From Anthonomus grandis grandis (Eukaryota > Arthropoda > Insecta > Coleoptera > Curculionidae), in contig NC_065546.1 in NCBI RefSeq assembly GCF_022605725.1, positions 41,412,227 through 41,476,226 on the forward strand: a stretch of DNA of 64,000 nt, read 5' to 3'. Position numbers and translations under genes: made by a program. Numbering within the stretch: the stretch's first letter is position 1; each line of letters starts with the position of its first letter. The notes below the pieces were generated by a model. It did not search any database. It was not told the origin of the DNA and saw nothing but the letters and a program-made list of their open reading frames with translations. Shown here one piece after another: positions 35,270-47,040 of the stretch.

Positions 35270-36640
35270 GATGTTCTTAGTGAAGACTAGAACTTATGAT
35301 ATGTCTGAACTTCATTCGGGTAGGTATATGCTTGGGTCATATGTATATAGCAAAAATAATTACTTACCATATACTAAAGATTTCAGGTTTCTTATTGTCC
35401 TCCAATTACTTTGACACAAGTTTTTCGAGTTATGGAGAATTGCTTGAGCTACTGCATACCCCAATCCTGACATTTTATAATTATTTATGAATCTAGAAAT
35501 TCGGACTTACACCATAAAGGTAATCAGGTTCTGAGATTTTCTAAGCTAAACATATAGGGAAATTAGACAGAAACTCCGCCAGAATATAAAGATTCCCTCA
35601 GAACTTGTTTTTTATATCTGGTTTTAGTTAAAAAAAAAATTAGGTTAAGGAATTTTTGGTGCTTACTACTGCTCGGTTATTCGTGCCTTTAATTTCGGTA
35701 AATACGGACGTCAATTAAAGGTGCTCTCACATTGAGCGAGCGATATCTGACCGCGCAGAAATTCATTTGTCGCGCGTCAATATTAGCTTAGCTACGAACA
35801 CCACATTGACAAGCAGTTTGACAATACTATTGAGTGACAATTGATAGATTTCAGGTGGTGGGTGAAAAGTTTTTTTGTTTTCCCTGTTGTATTTTCCGGA
35901 AAAAATGCCAATTGATGTTAAAATAGATATAATTTAAGGTAAGTGAGAATTTTCAAGTATTGATATTATATTTAAATGAGAAGTTACCGATTTTTTCTTA
36001 ACGGTAATTGTATGTTTCTGCTTCAAGGGAGATAGCCTTTCTAAAGAGGGCAGATCAAGGATGCCCCAAGGAATATATGTGTCTATTCACTTCTGTTTTA
36101 CAGTCTTTTTTAAATAATTACTTAGTTTAAGGCACGTCTTCAGTTCTTCAGTCAGTATTTTGTATATGAATTTTATATTGGAAATGTAAATTTTGATCAA
36201 TCAGGATGTAAATGGCCTAGATAGAGATTAAAGATTTTTACCTAGTAAATAAATATGACTATGTTTTTTTCATTTTTTTTCTTATATTATATTATTTAAG
36301 AAATGGAGTTTTTTATATTTAATTTTAAAAAAAGTCCAACATATGTATTTCAAAATAACATTCCAACAAATAAATTACTTAAACAGGATGATGCCGCCTC
36401 CATAGAGTAGTAAGCTTATGCGATAGTGTGAAAACTTCTTTTTTTTATACTAGATAAGATGTTAATGCTAATGTAACATGTTAATACAATTAAATTAAGG
36501 AATAATCAATGCATTCTATTTTAGATGATAGATTAGGTGATCAATGATCTTTATGATTGAAGCCTCAAGTTCCAACATATTTCATAGAGGCATGCTCAGA
36601 TACTCAAATATTTTAACCTGTCAACAAGTTACTCAATGGG
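35270..36640. other. Region between piggyBac and the RN-tre start
   Basis: Contains the presumed promoters of RN-tre (plus) and perhaps mRpS22 (minus). The part around 35700-35830 is less AT-rich (CATTGAGCGAGCGATATCTG, CGCGCAGAAATTCATTTGTC) and is a candidate promoter or first-exon area. No coding exon could be recognised on either strand. Confidence 0.35.
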
Positions 36641-39600
36641 ATGAATGAAGAAGACCTGATAAAAAGGTATGCTAATCTCATTGTCTCCCCATATGTTATA
36701 ATGTAAGCTCTGCATACATCAATATTTATATTGCAAACTGTGTTAAAATTCACAAATAAGCAAACATCTGAAAAAAATCCTAATTTTTTTAAAATTTTCT
36801 AGATCTGCAGAGGAGAGGGATAGGATATTTACACGTTATGAACAAGGAAGAGACTGTGCAGAAATTGATGCCTGGGAAGATCCAGCACTTGAGGTTTATC
36901 ATACAACAGACAGGTACCATTTTACTTATAGCAAATTGAATTGACAACCTGTTATGAGATCAATATACAGGGTATCCCGAAAAGTAATGAGACATAGAAC
37001 AACAGTAGATTCCTTACATCAAAATAATGTGATTGAGGTCGACTTGCCTTATCCTAACTTTAATAGTAACTGAAATACAGAGTATCAAAATTTGATTTAT
37101 CATTTTTTTCTCATAGGTCCTGAACCAAATGACATACTGACATGAAATTGAGAACATACAAGTCTTTTTAAAATAAAAATTAAATTTGATATACAGTTTT
37201 TGTATTCCCGGTAGAGGGTGCTTGTGTTAGTTTTTACTTTTTTAAATCCCCTAACTTTTTTGCAGCTCCATACATTGGTTTGAGCAGTAACAAAATAATT
37301 TCCTTTTTTAATATGACATAAAAAATGTATACCTTATTAAAGTTGCTAGAGGCAACCATTTTTAAAATAATCCCACTTTTAGATTTTCATAATATGTGAA
37401 TGACTTAAATTTACTAGATTTTTAGCAATGCAATCCCAAATAAAATAAGATTAATACCTAAGGTTATTAATATTTATGTAAAGTGAGAACAATTACCAAA
37501 TTAAAAAAAAAATGATGTTTTTGTTAATTCTTATATCATAACCAAAGTAAATGATATTTTTTTGTTTTATTTTCAAACAAATATACCAAAAACAATAATA
37601 AACAAAGAAACATACAAATAATGCTACTATAACAACTGTTCAAAATGCCCTCCATTAACTTTAATGCATTTTGAAATACATTTAACAAATGACCATATTT
37701 TAAAAAGAAGATCCTCATTATTTTTTAACATATTTACAGAATTTACAATTTTTTTTATTTATTTATTTAAAAGTATCAATAGCTAGAAGGCCACTTACAG
37801 ATACTAACATATGTACCTACATAAATATACATAACTTAATATAGCATAAAAAGTACTGTAATAAATAATAATACAATAACAAAATCCCAACACATCACTG
37901 ACCAGTTCAGTTCTGTTTTAGTTTATTTAGTATTATTTTTTAAACTGATTCAGACTAGTTCAATCAATGTCAATATTGGAAGCATATAAGTTAAAATATT
38001 CACAAAGTTTATAAATGAGAGAATTCTTATAAAGGTTGGTTCATGGATAAGCCAGATACAAAACTAATGGATGGCCAGTGTTAATTTTGTTTAAAGCAAA
38101 AGGTAACTGACTAAGAATTTCAGGACAATCTATTTTGTTTTTCAGTATTTTGAAAAGAGTGCACAAAAATATTCTAATTCTTCTCTTACTTAGAGAAAAA
38201 CCTGCAACAAATGATCATTATCACAGCCTCTATGGGGATATATACCAAATTTCCTAAAATATATGCACTTCAAGAACTTTCTCTGAACTCCTTCAACCAT
38301 AGCTACCCAGATCCTGTACTGGAGGGACCAAATTTTTTTTTTTATTTATTTATTTATTTATTTTAATAAACTGGATCAACCCCATTACAAAAAAAATATT
38401 ACAAAGTTCTAACCTAACCATAACTTAAAATACTTAAAATACAAATATGTTTTTACAGGCAATCCAACATAAAATCAACAGAAGAGTTTACACAATCTCT
38501 CTAATTTGATTCCTAAAACTAGAGAAGCCAATGCCCACAACTTCAATATTGTCAAAATAAATGCCAAGATCCTTGATTGTATCAGAATACTGAACAGGGC
38601 TTCCCTCTATAATAATGGACCCATATTCCAAGATTGGCAAAACTAAGCTATTGAAAAGATGGAGACTCACTTCAAAACTTAGCTCCTTGGTGGTTCTAAC
38701 AATAAATCCAGAAATTTTTTGGGCATTTTCTACTTTTGATAAAATGTGTTTAGAAAATGAAAGAGTCAGGTCAAAAATCACTCCTAGATCCTTCTGCTGG
38801 GTACTCTTTGCAGTTGTTTACCATTAAAGGTGTAATTAAAAATTATGGGACTATTATTTAGTGTGAATGACATACAAGCACACTTACTGATATTTAATCT
38901 AAAGCTATTTAATTTGCACTAACTACCAATATCCCAAAATTCATCTTGCAAAGCCTGAAAATCATTCACAAATTGAATCTGAAGAATAAATACACTTGAA
39001 ATCGTCGGCAAACAATAATAATCCCCTTGCATTTTTAATATTGCAAGTCAGACCTTTGATAGCAGCCAAAAACAAGAGTGGTCCAAGATTGGAGCCCTGT
39101 GGAACACCAGAAGAACTTTCAAAGATAAACGACTTGGAACCTTTAATTTCAACATATTGAAACCTACAACTGAGGTATGACTGAATTAGGTACGTAATAG
39201 AAGGAGACAGAAAGATTTTTTGGAGTCTCACTCTATCAACTGCTTTCTCCATATCTGTATAGATAACATCAACCTGGGATTTTCCATTGATAGCTTCATG
39301 GACATATTAACAGAATGAGACAAGATTAGTGAAAGTTGAATGCGACCAGCAATTTCACTAAATAGGCGCTCAAATATAATCAATTCCAAGACTTTAGAAA
39401 TAGAGTTTTCATAATAGTAATTGGGCGGTAGTTTGTAATTTTATCTCTAGAGCCAGAGACCTATAGGAATTATTTTGGTACTTTTCCACCTAGCTGGATA
39501 ACTTGGAAGTATTAAAAAAAGATATCCTAGTGGCTTCAACAAATGGTCACGGCAACCCTTTAACACATACGGTGGAATACCAACTGAAGCCAATAGCCTT

Positions 39601-42600
39601 GTTCCCTTTAATTTTGTTGATGGCCTGTACAATCTCATCTTCAGAGACCAGAGGACTACAAATAAAGACATGGGTTTAAAAGGCAAGCATGGTAAATCGT
39701 GGTCATTAATATAGATGGCTTAAAAAAATTCGCGAACCCATCTGCAACGTCTTGAGAACCTGAATAAATCCTGCCTTCAAATGACATTTTCTCCATGATA
39801 TCCGCCGAATCTCTCAAGGATTTCACAAAGGACCAAAACATTCTGGAATTTGTTTGTAATGCAGATTCCATGTCTCTTAAGTAGTTGGTGTCGGCAGGTT
39901 TAACTTTAGATTTAACCGAAGCTCTTGTGGAATGGTATCTGAATCTCCAGTAGAGAGATCTGAATTTTCTTGATTTAAGATAAAGTTTATACTTAAGCTT
40001 AATAAGTTTGATAATCTTAATGGTAAACCACAATTTTTACATTTAGTTCATTCAGATTATTTATAGGACTATCATAAACAATTGATTTCAAAAATCCCCA
40101 AATACAGAAGTTCATGGGGTTTAAGTCTGAACTACGCGCAGACCAAAGCAAAGGTCCTCCACGGCCAATCCAACGTTCGGGATATTGTTCGTCAAGGTAA
40201 TTGCGTACCCATCGAGAAAGATGCGTTCTGCATTCTGGTTGGCAAATCTGGTGGGATCAAACACTGAATTGGTGTAAAGTGGTATGGATAGAGGCCTTCT
40301 TTCTGAAGCACTTTACCATGATTGAAACACATGATTTGCTTACACCCGTAGCTGCCGCCTAGTACTTAACCCTGGATTTTCTGCTACGCGGACTAAAATT
40401 TCTTCTTCCTGTTCTTGGAAAATATTTTTGAAAATGATCGAGTTTCTTCTAGTCGGCTATAAATTCTTTGGAATAATTTACGGTTGGGTTGTTGTCTATC
40501 TGAAAATATTTCCTGATACCTGCGTCTTACATGCCGTCCATTAAAATTTACTACCGCGTAAACACAAAGCATATCAAAAAAATTATGCCTAGGCATGATT
40601 TAAAATGATTAAACTTAAGAGAAAAACTTTTTTACTCGTATTAAAAGTTCTACATGACATTCAGAAAGTTTGACATAAATAATACAAACACCTCGTCTCC
40701 AACGCCAACTGCCAGAGATGCGATTTAAATAAAATAACATAAATATTATTTTAATTTTTTTTTTTAAAAATGGTGATTATATCGAAAATGGTTGCTCCTA
40801 GTGACTTTAATAAGGTATACATTTTGTATGTAAAATTAAATATGGAATTTATTTTGATACTTTTTAAACCCATATACGGGGCTGAAAAAAAGTTGGGGGT
40901 TCTAAAAAAGTAAAAACTAACGCAACGAGCACCATCTACCGAAAACACGAAAACTGTATACGAAATTTTATTTTTCTTTTTAAGACTTGTATGTTTTAAA
41001 TGTCATGTCAGTATGTCAAATGATTCATAATACTTTGACACCCTGTAGTTCAGTTACTATTAAAGTTAGGATTAGGCAAGTTTCAATCACATTATTTTGA
41101 CGTAAGGAATCTACTGTTGTTCTATGTCCCATTACTTTCGAGACACCCTGTATATTCTTAATATAATTTTTAAGTAGACAATAACTATTTAAATAAAGCA
41201 TTATCAGTTAGTTATTATTGACTTTTTTGATGTTGAAATGTGTAATTTTGCATTGATGAGTTTCCTAAGTTGGTATCATATTGCAAATCCTGTTTTCAAA
41301 AACAAGAAAAAATCCTTAAATTAGTCTTTATTTATATTCATGTTAACTAGACTCGCTTTTCATTGTAAAAAATTTCATCTTTTGTTTTGGTTGATTTCTA
41401 CAGTATCAGGACAAAGGACGGGTTAAGGAACAGGTTAAAGTAAATATTATTAATAATAATCAGTTCTATAACAGTGTACAGGATATACTTGTCAACAAAT
41501 TTTTGTTTGAAATGTTTCTTTTTATCACTAGCTTTACTTTTTTATGTTGTAATTGTACCCAATTATGCTTTTCTATATTATCTTATCTTTTCTTATCATT
41601 TTAACATTTCACATTTTAATTATTTTTATCTTGCTAATTTAATATAATTTTTCTTTTTACTATTTTTTTTAAACAAACCTGTTCCTTTTTGGATGATAAG
41701 GAATATTTTGACTTTGCTTTAAAATAAGCAGTAATATCTGTCTTTTGGTCAACATTCTCAAAATATTGATAGAAAGACAATTTTAAGTACAGAGCAAAAA
41801 TTTTCCATGCTACTTTTAAACTCATGTAACATGCAGTACAAACTTTATTTTAATTTACATTAAAAATTTGAACTGTTTATAATTTAATAATTATTGGAAT
41901 ATTATAATCCACTCACAAACTTACAATCAGAACAAATATTACTCTGAACTGAACACTTTCAAGGGCTAGGAATTCATGAAGCTACTTTTAAATGATCAGG
42001 AGCTTCCACCAAGATAAACTCAAAAAAGAACATTACATTACATACATTAGAAAAAAGAACTTGTCAAATAATAATTCTATATGACCCTATGAGAATAATA
42101 ATGTCAACTAATGTATGTACATATGATATGTCAAAATCTTATTGCTTATTGGACTTGATAAAAAATTAATGCAAACAGCCCTTAATAAAATTGCCAGAAA
42201 TAAACTTGACATGCATGTTTCAGATATGGATTTATTCATGACCAGCGTTTACCATCCAAAGTGGATCCGCAAGAAGCCAAAAAATTATTAATTGAAGTAG
42301 AAAGAGAAAAGAAATGGCTAAAAATGTTAAAAAACTGGGACAATCCCCATAGTAAAGTAAGTGATTACTGCCACATTCAATCAAATTACTACAAAAGCAT
42401 GCTTGGTTTCTGTGTTTAGGTTGCTAGTTAAAACTTTCTTTCAGGAAAAACTACATTCTCGTGTATATAAGGGTATCCCAAATTCTTTGCGTAGTGATGC
42501 CTGGTGTAGATTACTCAATGTTAAAAAGATGAAAGAAAGTAATAAAGGACGGTATCAAGAAATGAAAAACTTGGCTCGAAAGTACTCCACAGATGCTAGA

Positions 42601-43859
42601 CAAATTGATTCTGATGTAAACAGACAGTTTAGGTTAGAAATCATTTTTCAAAAATTTAAAGCCAGAAAACATATGTACTTTTTTAGAGATCATTTGCAGT
42701 ACAGAGAACGTTACTGTATTAAACAGCAGATGCTATTCAATGTCTTGACAGCTTATGCCATGTATAATTCCGAGGTGGGATATTGCCAAGGGATGTCTGG
42801 CTTAGCTGGGGTGCTTCTTATGTATATGGATGAGGAGGATGCATTTTGGGCTGTACATATTTTGCTTACGGATCCTAAATATGCCATGCATGGGTTGTAT
42901 AAAGAAGGTATAAAATAAAATACTTTTGGCTAATTTTCCTATTAAAATTTAAGACCACCACCTAAAAATTTATTGAAAAATTTATAATTTTTTTCTCAAT
43001 CCTCAAGGATTTCCACTTTCTTGCAGGTTGCCTCTTACTAGAAACTATAATTTTGGTCTTTTTTAATCTTTGTTTTAAGTTATCTGTATTTTTAATTAAA
43101 ACTAGAAAAACTAAACTGAAACTTTTTTTTAACCCTTCATCAGAACCTTTTTTCTACTCTATCTCACTAATTAATAAAAAAGCAAAAACCTAAACACTTA
43201 TTTATATTACAGTACTATATAGATGTTGCCAACTATTTTAGGTTTTCCAAAATTAACAAGGTTTTTGGCTCATCATGACAAGATCTTAACCAAACTGCTT
43301 CCAAAAGTGAAAAAACACTTTGATAAACATGGATTGGATACAATTTTGTATTCATTAAAATGGTTTTTTGTTTGCTTTATTGAAAGGGTAATATACCACA
43401 TAGTGTGACTATTTTAACAATCATATTATTTGGTTTTATATTTTTAGGTTCCATTTAATTTATGTTTGAGAATTTGGGATATATATTTGTTAGATGGTGA
43501 AAGAGTAGTTACAGCAATGGCATATACAATACTAAAAATGCATAAGAGAAGTTTGTTAAAATTCGGTGATATGGATTCTATTGTAAATTTTATTCAGGTC
43601 CGCCGGTAATATTGGTGTGAGGATCTTGTATTTATTTCCGAATTTACAGGTTAAGTTGTACAAAGACTTTTTATTCGATGATGATATTGTAATAAGAGAA
43701 TTAGAGCACTCATTAGACTTATTAAGGAAATCGAAACTCGATCATCCGGGCCCTCCAACTCAAGATGAACTCCCTCAGAGGCCATTTGGTTTATTCATTG
43801 AGCCCAGTTTTGAGGAAATCGTTGGCATACGGAAAGAAAAGTTTACAGAAAAGGAAAAG
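36641..43859 (+). CDS. RN-tre: TBC-domain Rab GTPase-activating protein (RN-tre / USP6NL type), TBC exons
   Basis: Accelerates GTP hydrolysis on Rabs of the early endocytic route; RN-tre acts with EGFR signalling and Rab5-type GTPases. Exons with matching phases: 36641-36666, 36803-36913, 42224-42356, 42445-42632, 42687-42907, 43242-43387, 43448-43597 and 43650-43859. The N-terminus (SAEERDRIFTRYEQG, DAWEDPALEVYHTTDRYGF) is diagnostic of RN-tre. The TBC domain keeps both catalytic fingers: Arg in RQIDSDVNRQFRDH and Gln in VGYCQGMSGLAGVLL. Later blocks are LLPKVKKHFDKHGLD, RIWDIYLLDGERV and QEIVxxx-type helices. The intron after 43597 is only 52 bp and uses GTCCGC as donor. Intron 2 (5.3 kb) holds a nested transposon stack. 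The gene looks intact so far. Confidence 0.92.
37754..40029 (-). mobile_element. Jockey/CR1-like LINE (A) inserted in the mariner transposase
   Basis: ACAATTTTT occurs at both junctions (37745-37753 and 40030-40038), a 9 bp target duplication; the mariner frame is continuous across the site if the LINE is ignored. Minus-strand order: a pre-RT linker (40030-39700, TNSRMFWSFVKSLRDSAD), the RT entry (GIPPYVLKGCRDHLLKPLGY), SSGVPQGSNLGPLLF and LLLFADDFKCIYSS (intact FADD), then the C-terminal region (RKFLKCIYFRKFGIYP, RRIRIFLCTLFKILKNKID). It ends in an AAATAAATAAATAAA tail at the left. 5'-truncated, with frameshifts. A second small LINE lies at 38329-38616. Confidence 0.88.
38329..38616 (-). mobile_element. 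Short LINE (B) inserted inside LINE A
   Basis: A 288 bp insert flanked by GGACC on both sides (38324-38328 and 38617-38621). On the minus strand it starts with a scrap of coding sequence (DTIKDLGIYFDN), has a 3' untranslated part and ends in a repeated AAATA tail (38331-38368 on the plus strand). LINE A sequence continues in frame across the duplicated site (Tyr-Gly-Ser, then Leu-Gln-Tyr), which proves the order of events. Confidence 0.85.
41160..42223. other. Remainder of RN-tre intron 2, AT-rich
   Basis: No element or gene recognised. It ends at the TGTTTCAG acceptor of the exon at 42224. Confidence 0.4.
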
Positions 43860-44244
43860 GTGAGTTAACTATGTTTTTCTAGTTTTTATTTGTTATTTTA
43901 CGCTTCTTAACATATTAAAAGATATTAATTAAAGTCTCATGAAAAGCATGTTGTTATTATCGAGATTAAATAAAGCCTTCTAAAGGCCGGTATTATAAAT
44001 ATTTTTCAAAAGTTAACTTTAAATTTAACCATCAAGTTACCCTTCGCAATAAAATGTCAGTTTTATAACCGTCTCATTTCTTCTTCTTCCTCTTTGAGAC
44101 GGTATTAGGGCCATGTGCTACTGTCAAAAGATGAATTTTTCGTGTTTTTATTTTGGCTTGGCCTTAGAATATTAAAAGGCTAGAATTAGTAAACAACAAC
44201 TTTGTTTGAGTTCAACAAAGGGGAGTGAGAATTATTTATGCTCT

Positions 44245-45637
44245 TTTATGCGGACAAAAGTGAATAAACATTCCAAACAAATCTTATGTGGTATTTAAAG
44301 TAATTATTTATCATTAGTTTGATCTTAACGTTGAGTGTTAAACTGTTATATACGATTTGTGCAAAATACCTCGCGAAATAGATCTGAGTATTGATCTCCG
44401 AAAATTAATTGTTTCAAAATTTCAAGCTGGTGTAAAACAAAGTGAAATTGCTAGGCAAATTAGTCGTAATAGATCCGTAGTTTCAAAAACTATTGCTGCT
44501 TTTAAAAAATATAATAGTGTGACTACCCGTCCAGGGTATGGACGGCCAAGGAAAACGAATAAAGTTATTGAGAGAAAAATAAAAATGTTGGGAACAGAAC
44601 ATCCCTTTATGCCCGCCACAGAAATTTATAATGAAATACCTGGGGTTTCGGTATCTGTGCGTCGTCGTTTGACTGAATTTGGACTTTATAGCCGTCGTCC
44701 AGCCAAAAGCCATTCATTTCCAAAAAGAATAGATTGGCTAGACTCCAATTTGCACAGAAATATCTTGATTGGACAACCCAAAAGTGGAAAACGGTTCTAT
44801 TTTCTGATGAAAGTAAGTTCTGCCTATTCGGATCTGATGGAATGAAATGGGTTCGTCGTCCTGCCAATACTAGACTTAATCCAAAGTACACCAGGGCAAC
44901 TGTGAAACATGGAGGAGGCAATATCATGGTTTGGGGTTGCTTTTCCGGATCAGGAGTAGGACCATTAAAAAAAGTTGAAGGAAAAATGGACAGATTTCAA
45001 TTTTTAAGAATTCTTCAGGATCATATGCTTCCATACGCAGAAGAAAATATGCCGCTTCGATGGTCGTTTCAGCAGGATAACGATCCGAAGCATACCGCAA
45101 AAGTAGTAAAGAAATGGTTTGAAGACAACAATGTGCCCCTTATGAAATGGCCCGCACAAACTCCGGATCTAAACCCGATAGAAAACCTATGGGACCATAG
45201 ATAGGAAAATCAGACAAAAAAATAAAGATAAATTTAGAAACCAGGATGATTTGTTCACAGCTCTTCAAGAGGAGTGGAGCTTCAAGGGTCCATTTCAGCA
45301 GATTATTGACAGCCTAATGAACTCTATGCAAAGTCGGTGTGCTGAAGTTATAAAAAATAAGGGTTTTGCTACACACTATTAGTCTTTGTATGTACAACTA
45401 ACTAATACATTGTGTATAAAAAATAAATAAAAATAGTGTTTCTTCACTTTTGCCCCCTGTAAAAACAAGAATAAAATATATTAGTTGTCACTTGTTTTTT
45501 TTTTTTAATTTTTTATTGAGGTACTGAAGACTAGAAACAAAATTATATTAAAAAAAAATAAAAAATTAATGATCAAATACACTAATATAAAAATAAATAC
45601 AAAAGACACTTTGTTTCTCCACTTTTGTCCGGTAGTG
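44245..45637 (+). mobile_element. Tc1-type transposon
   Basis: The motif CGGACAAAAGTG near 44251 and its inverted counterpart CACTTTTGTCCG near 45620 mark the ends; TA follows the right end at 45638. A second inner copy of the end motif, CTTCACTTTTGCCCCCTGTA, lies at about 45441-45462, giving a repeated-end layout on the right. The left outer bases are eroded, so the exact start is uncertain by a few bases. Confidence 0.7.
44357..45382 (+). pseudogene. Tc1-type DDE transposase, frameshifted
   Basis: The paired N-terminal helix-turn-helix domains read GVKQSEIARQISRNRSVV and TRPGYGRPRKTN (GRPR hook). The catalytic region reads VLFSDESKFCLFG (first Asp), VWGCFSGSGVGPL, FQQDNDPKHTAK (second Asp) and QTPDLNPIENLWD (Glu). 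A frameshift near 44728, in an A-rich stretch, breaks the frame. A second break at about 45200 gives a stop, after which EEWSFKGPFQQIIDSLMN continues to 45382. No ATG is present at the expected start (TTG at 44357). All three acids survive. Confidence 0.85.
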
Positions 45638-46069
45638 TATATGTTATTCTAAGCGCAAAAATAACATCTTTACAGTAATTAAAATTTATTTTTTCTTAAA
45701 GCCGCTTCTAAAAAATTTGAAATGGCAATACCGCAGGCAAAGCTGATGTCATCTTGCGAAATGTGATCTTGACTAACGGCTTTGTGTTTACATTCGGCAT
45801 TTCGAAAAAAGAAAAAGGTTAAGTCATTTCAGTGTTTTTGTGAACTGTTACGATAATACAAACTTGTGCTGTTTGTGCCGCACCATGGGAAAAAGGCGAT
45901 TTAAGCTGATCTTTTCAACATCATATCAAGGGACAACCGTCGTCATAAACGTAGAATAATAAAACCCTTTTAAGGAATCTATAATAATTATAAAATATTT
46001 AATTTTCTTAGAATTCTTTTTATTACATAAGTAATTATAAAAAGGCATAAGTAATCATAAGGCATAATA

Positions 46070-47040
46070 ATAATAATAATCAGCCTTTATTTCCAACATA
46101 GGCAACTTTCCCAATGACAGAAAACATTTGCAAAACAATGAAAAATATAGTTTAACGAAAAAAACACAAAACAAACCTAAAGGAATGAATGAAAAGAAAA
46201 GAACAAAGTAAAGTCACAATCTCAAAAGTTATCCAAAAAAAATATTTACAAACAAATAACTATTAATATGATATAAAAACCCAATTATAAAAGTTTAACA
46301 AGATAATCACATATTCAACAAAATTAAATTAAATTAACTGCAATATACCTACTAACTGTAATTTAAACACATGGGTCTTAATCCCAAGAGTAATGATCCA
46401 CCAAGATATCGACAATCACATGAACCGAAGAGAAATTTATATCACACATGTGACAGATCCGATTAAATATAGCGCATATTGTATATAGCGGCGAATAATA
46501 AATATTTATCTTTAATAATAGTATTGTTTTGCGCCTGTCAAAATAAGTGACAATTTTTTATGATATTATAAAGTATGTTTTTTGCCATTTCTACATAAGC
46601 ATTTGGCATAACACATAATTTAATTAATTTAAGACGAAATTGGGTAAAAACTTATGAGAGTAGCATCACAAAAATAATATAAAATATAACATGACAAAAA
46701 TCCAGCCTTTAAATCGTCATTAAAAACTAGTTATATCCTATTGGCCTATTCCCATTTATCTTCAAAAAACTCTCTTAGGCTGTAAAAATACTTGCTTTTA
46801 AACTATTCCGTTAAAGACTTTTTAAAGCGAGGAGGACTTTTAGAGGCTTAAATGCAATTTGGAAGATGGTTACAAATTTGTATGCTCAAGTGTATAAGGA
46901 AATTCCATGTTAGTTCACTTTTTGGGATGGGGATTGGCATATTGTAATTGTTTCTGGTGTTAATGTCGAGGACTGGAAGCTTTTTCAGTGTTAGGTTATA
47001 TTCAAAATTATTGACAGAATATATGTCAAAAACAAGAATT
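46070..47040 (-). mobile_element. LINE 3' fragment with ATT-repeat tail
   Basis: On the minus strand the part 47030-46740 reads LKKLPVLDINTRNNYNMPI and AYKFVTIFQIAFKPLKVLL, the C-terminal post-RT region of CR1/jockey-type LINEs, with several stops. It ends in AATAAAGGCTGATTATTATT with an (ATT)n tail at 46062-46080. 5'-truncated. It lies inside the Harbinger-like element. Confidence 0.6.

Larger units (their letters stand above)
37627..40596 (-). pseudogene. Mariner-superfamily transposase, internally deleted and split by a LINE
   Basis: The N-terminal part (40596-40380) reads MPRHNFFDMLCVYAVVNFNG and LFQRIYSRLEETRSF. Then comes a shortened middle, then RWIGRGGPLLWSARSSDLNP (third-Asp region, 40200-40100) and LGIFEI-like sequence. 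The C-terminal tail resumes left of the LINE at about 37744 and ends NGGHFEQLL at the stop 37627. The region with the first and second catalytic acids is largely missing. Confidence 0.75.
36968..41150 (-). mobile_element. Mariner-superfamily element with ~400 bp inverted repeats, in RN-tre intron 2
   Basis: Left end TA then CAGGGTATCCCGAAAAGTAA; right end the inverted counterpart finishing GAGACACCCTG then TA. The inverted match continues for about 400 bp (36968-37380 and 40767-41150), far longer than the classical 20-30 bp. It carries a minus-strand transposase relic and a LINE inserted in that gene. Removing the LINE leaves an element of about 1.9 kb. Confidence 0.88.

Noticed and set aside
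44422..44927. Three minus-strand frames opposite the Tc1 transposase
   Set aside because: Shadows of the Tc1 gene; no recognisable content.
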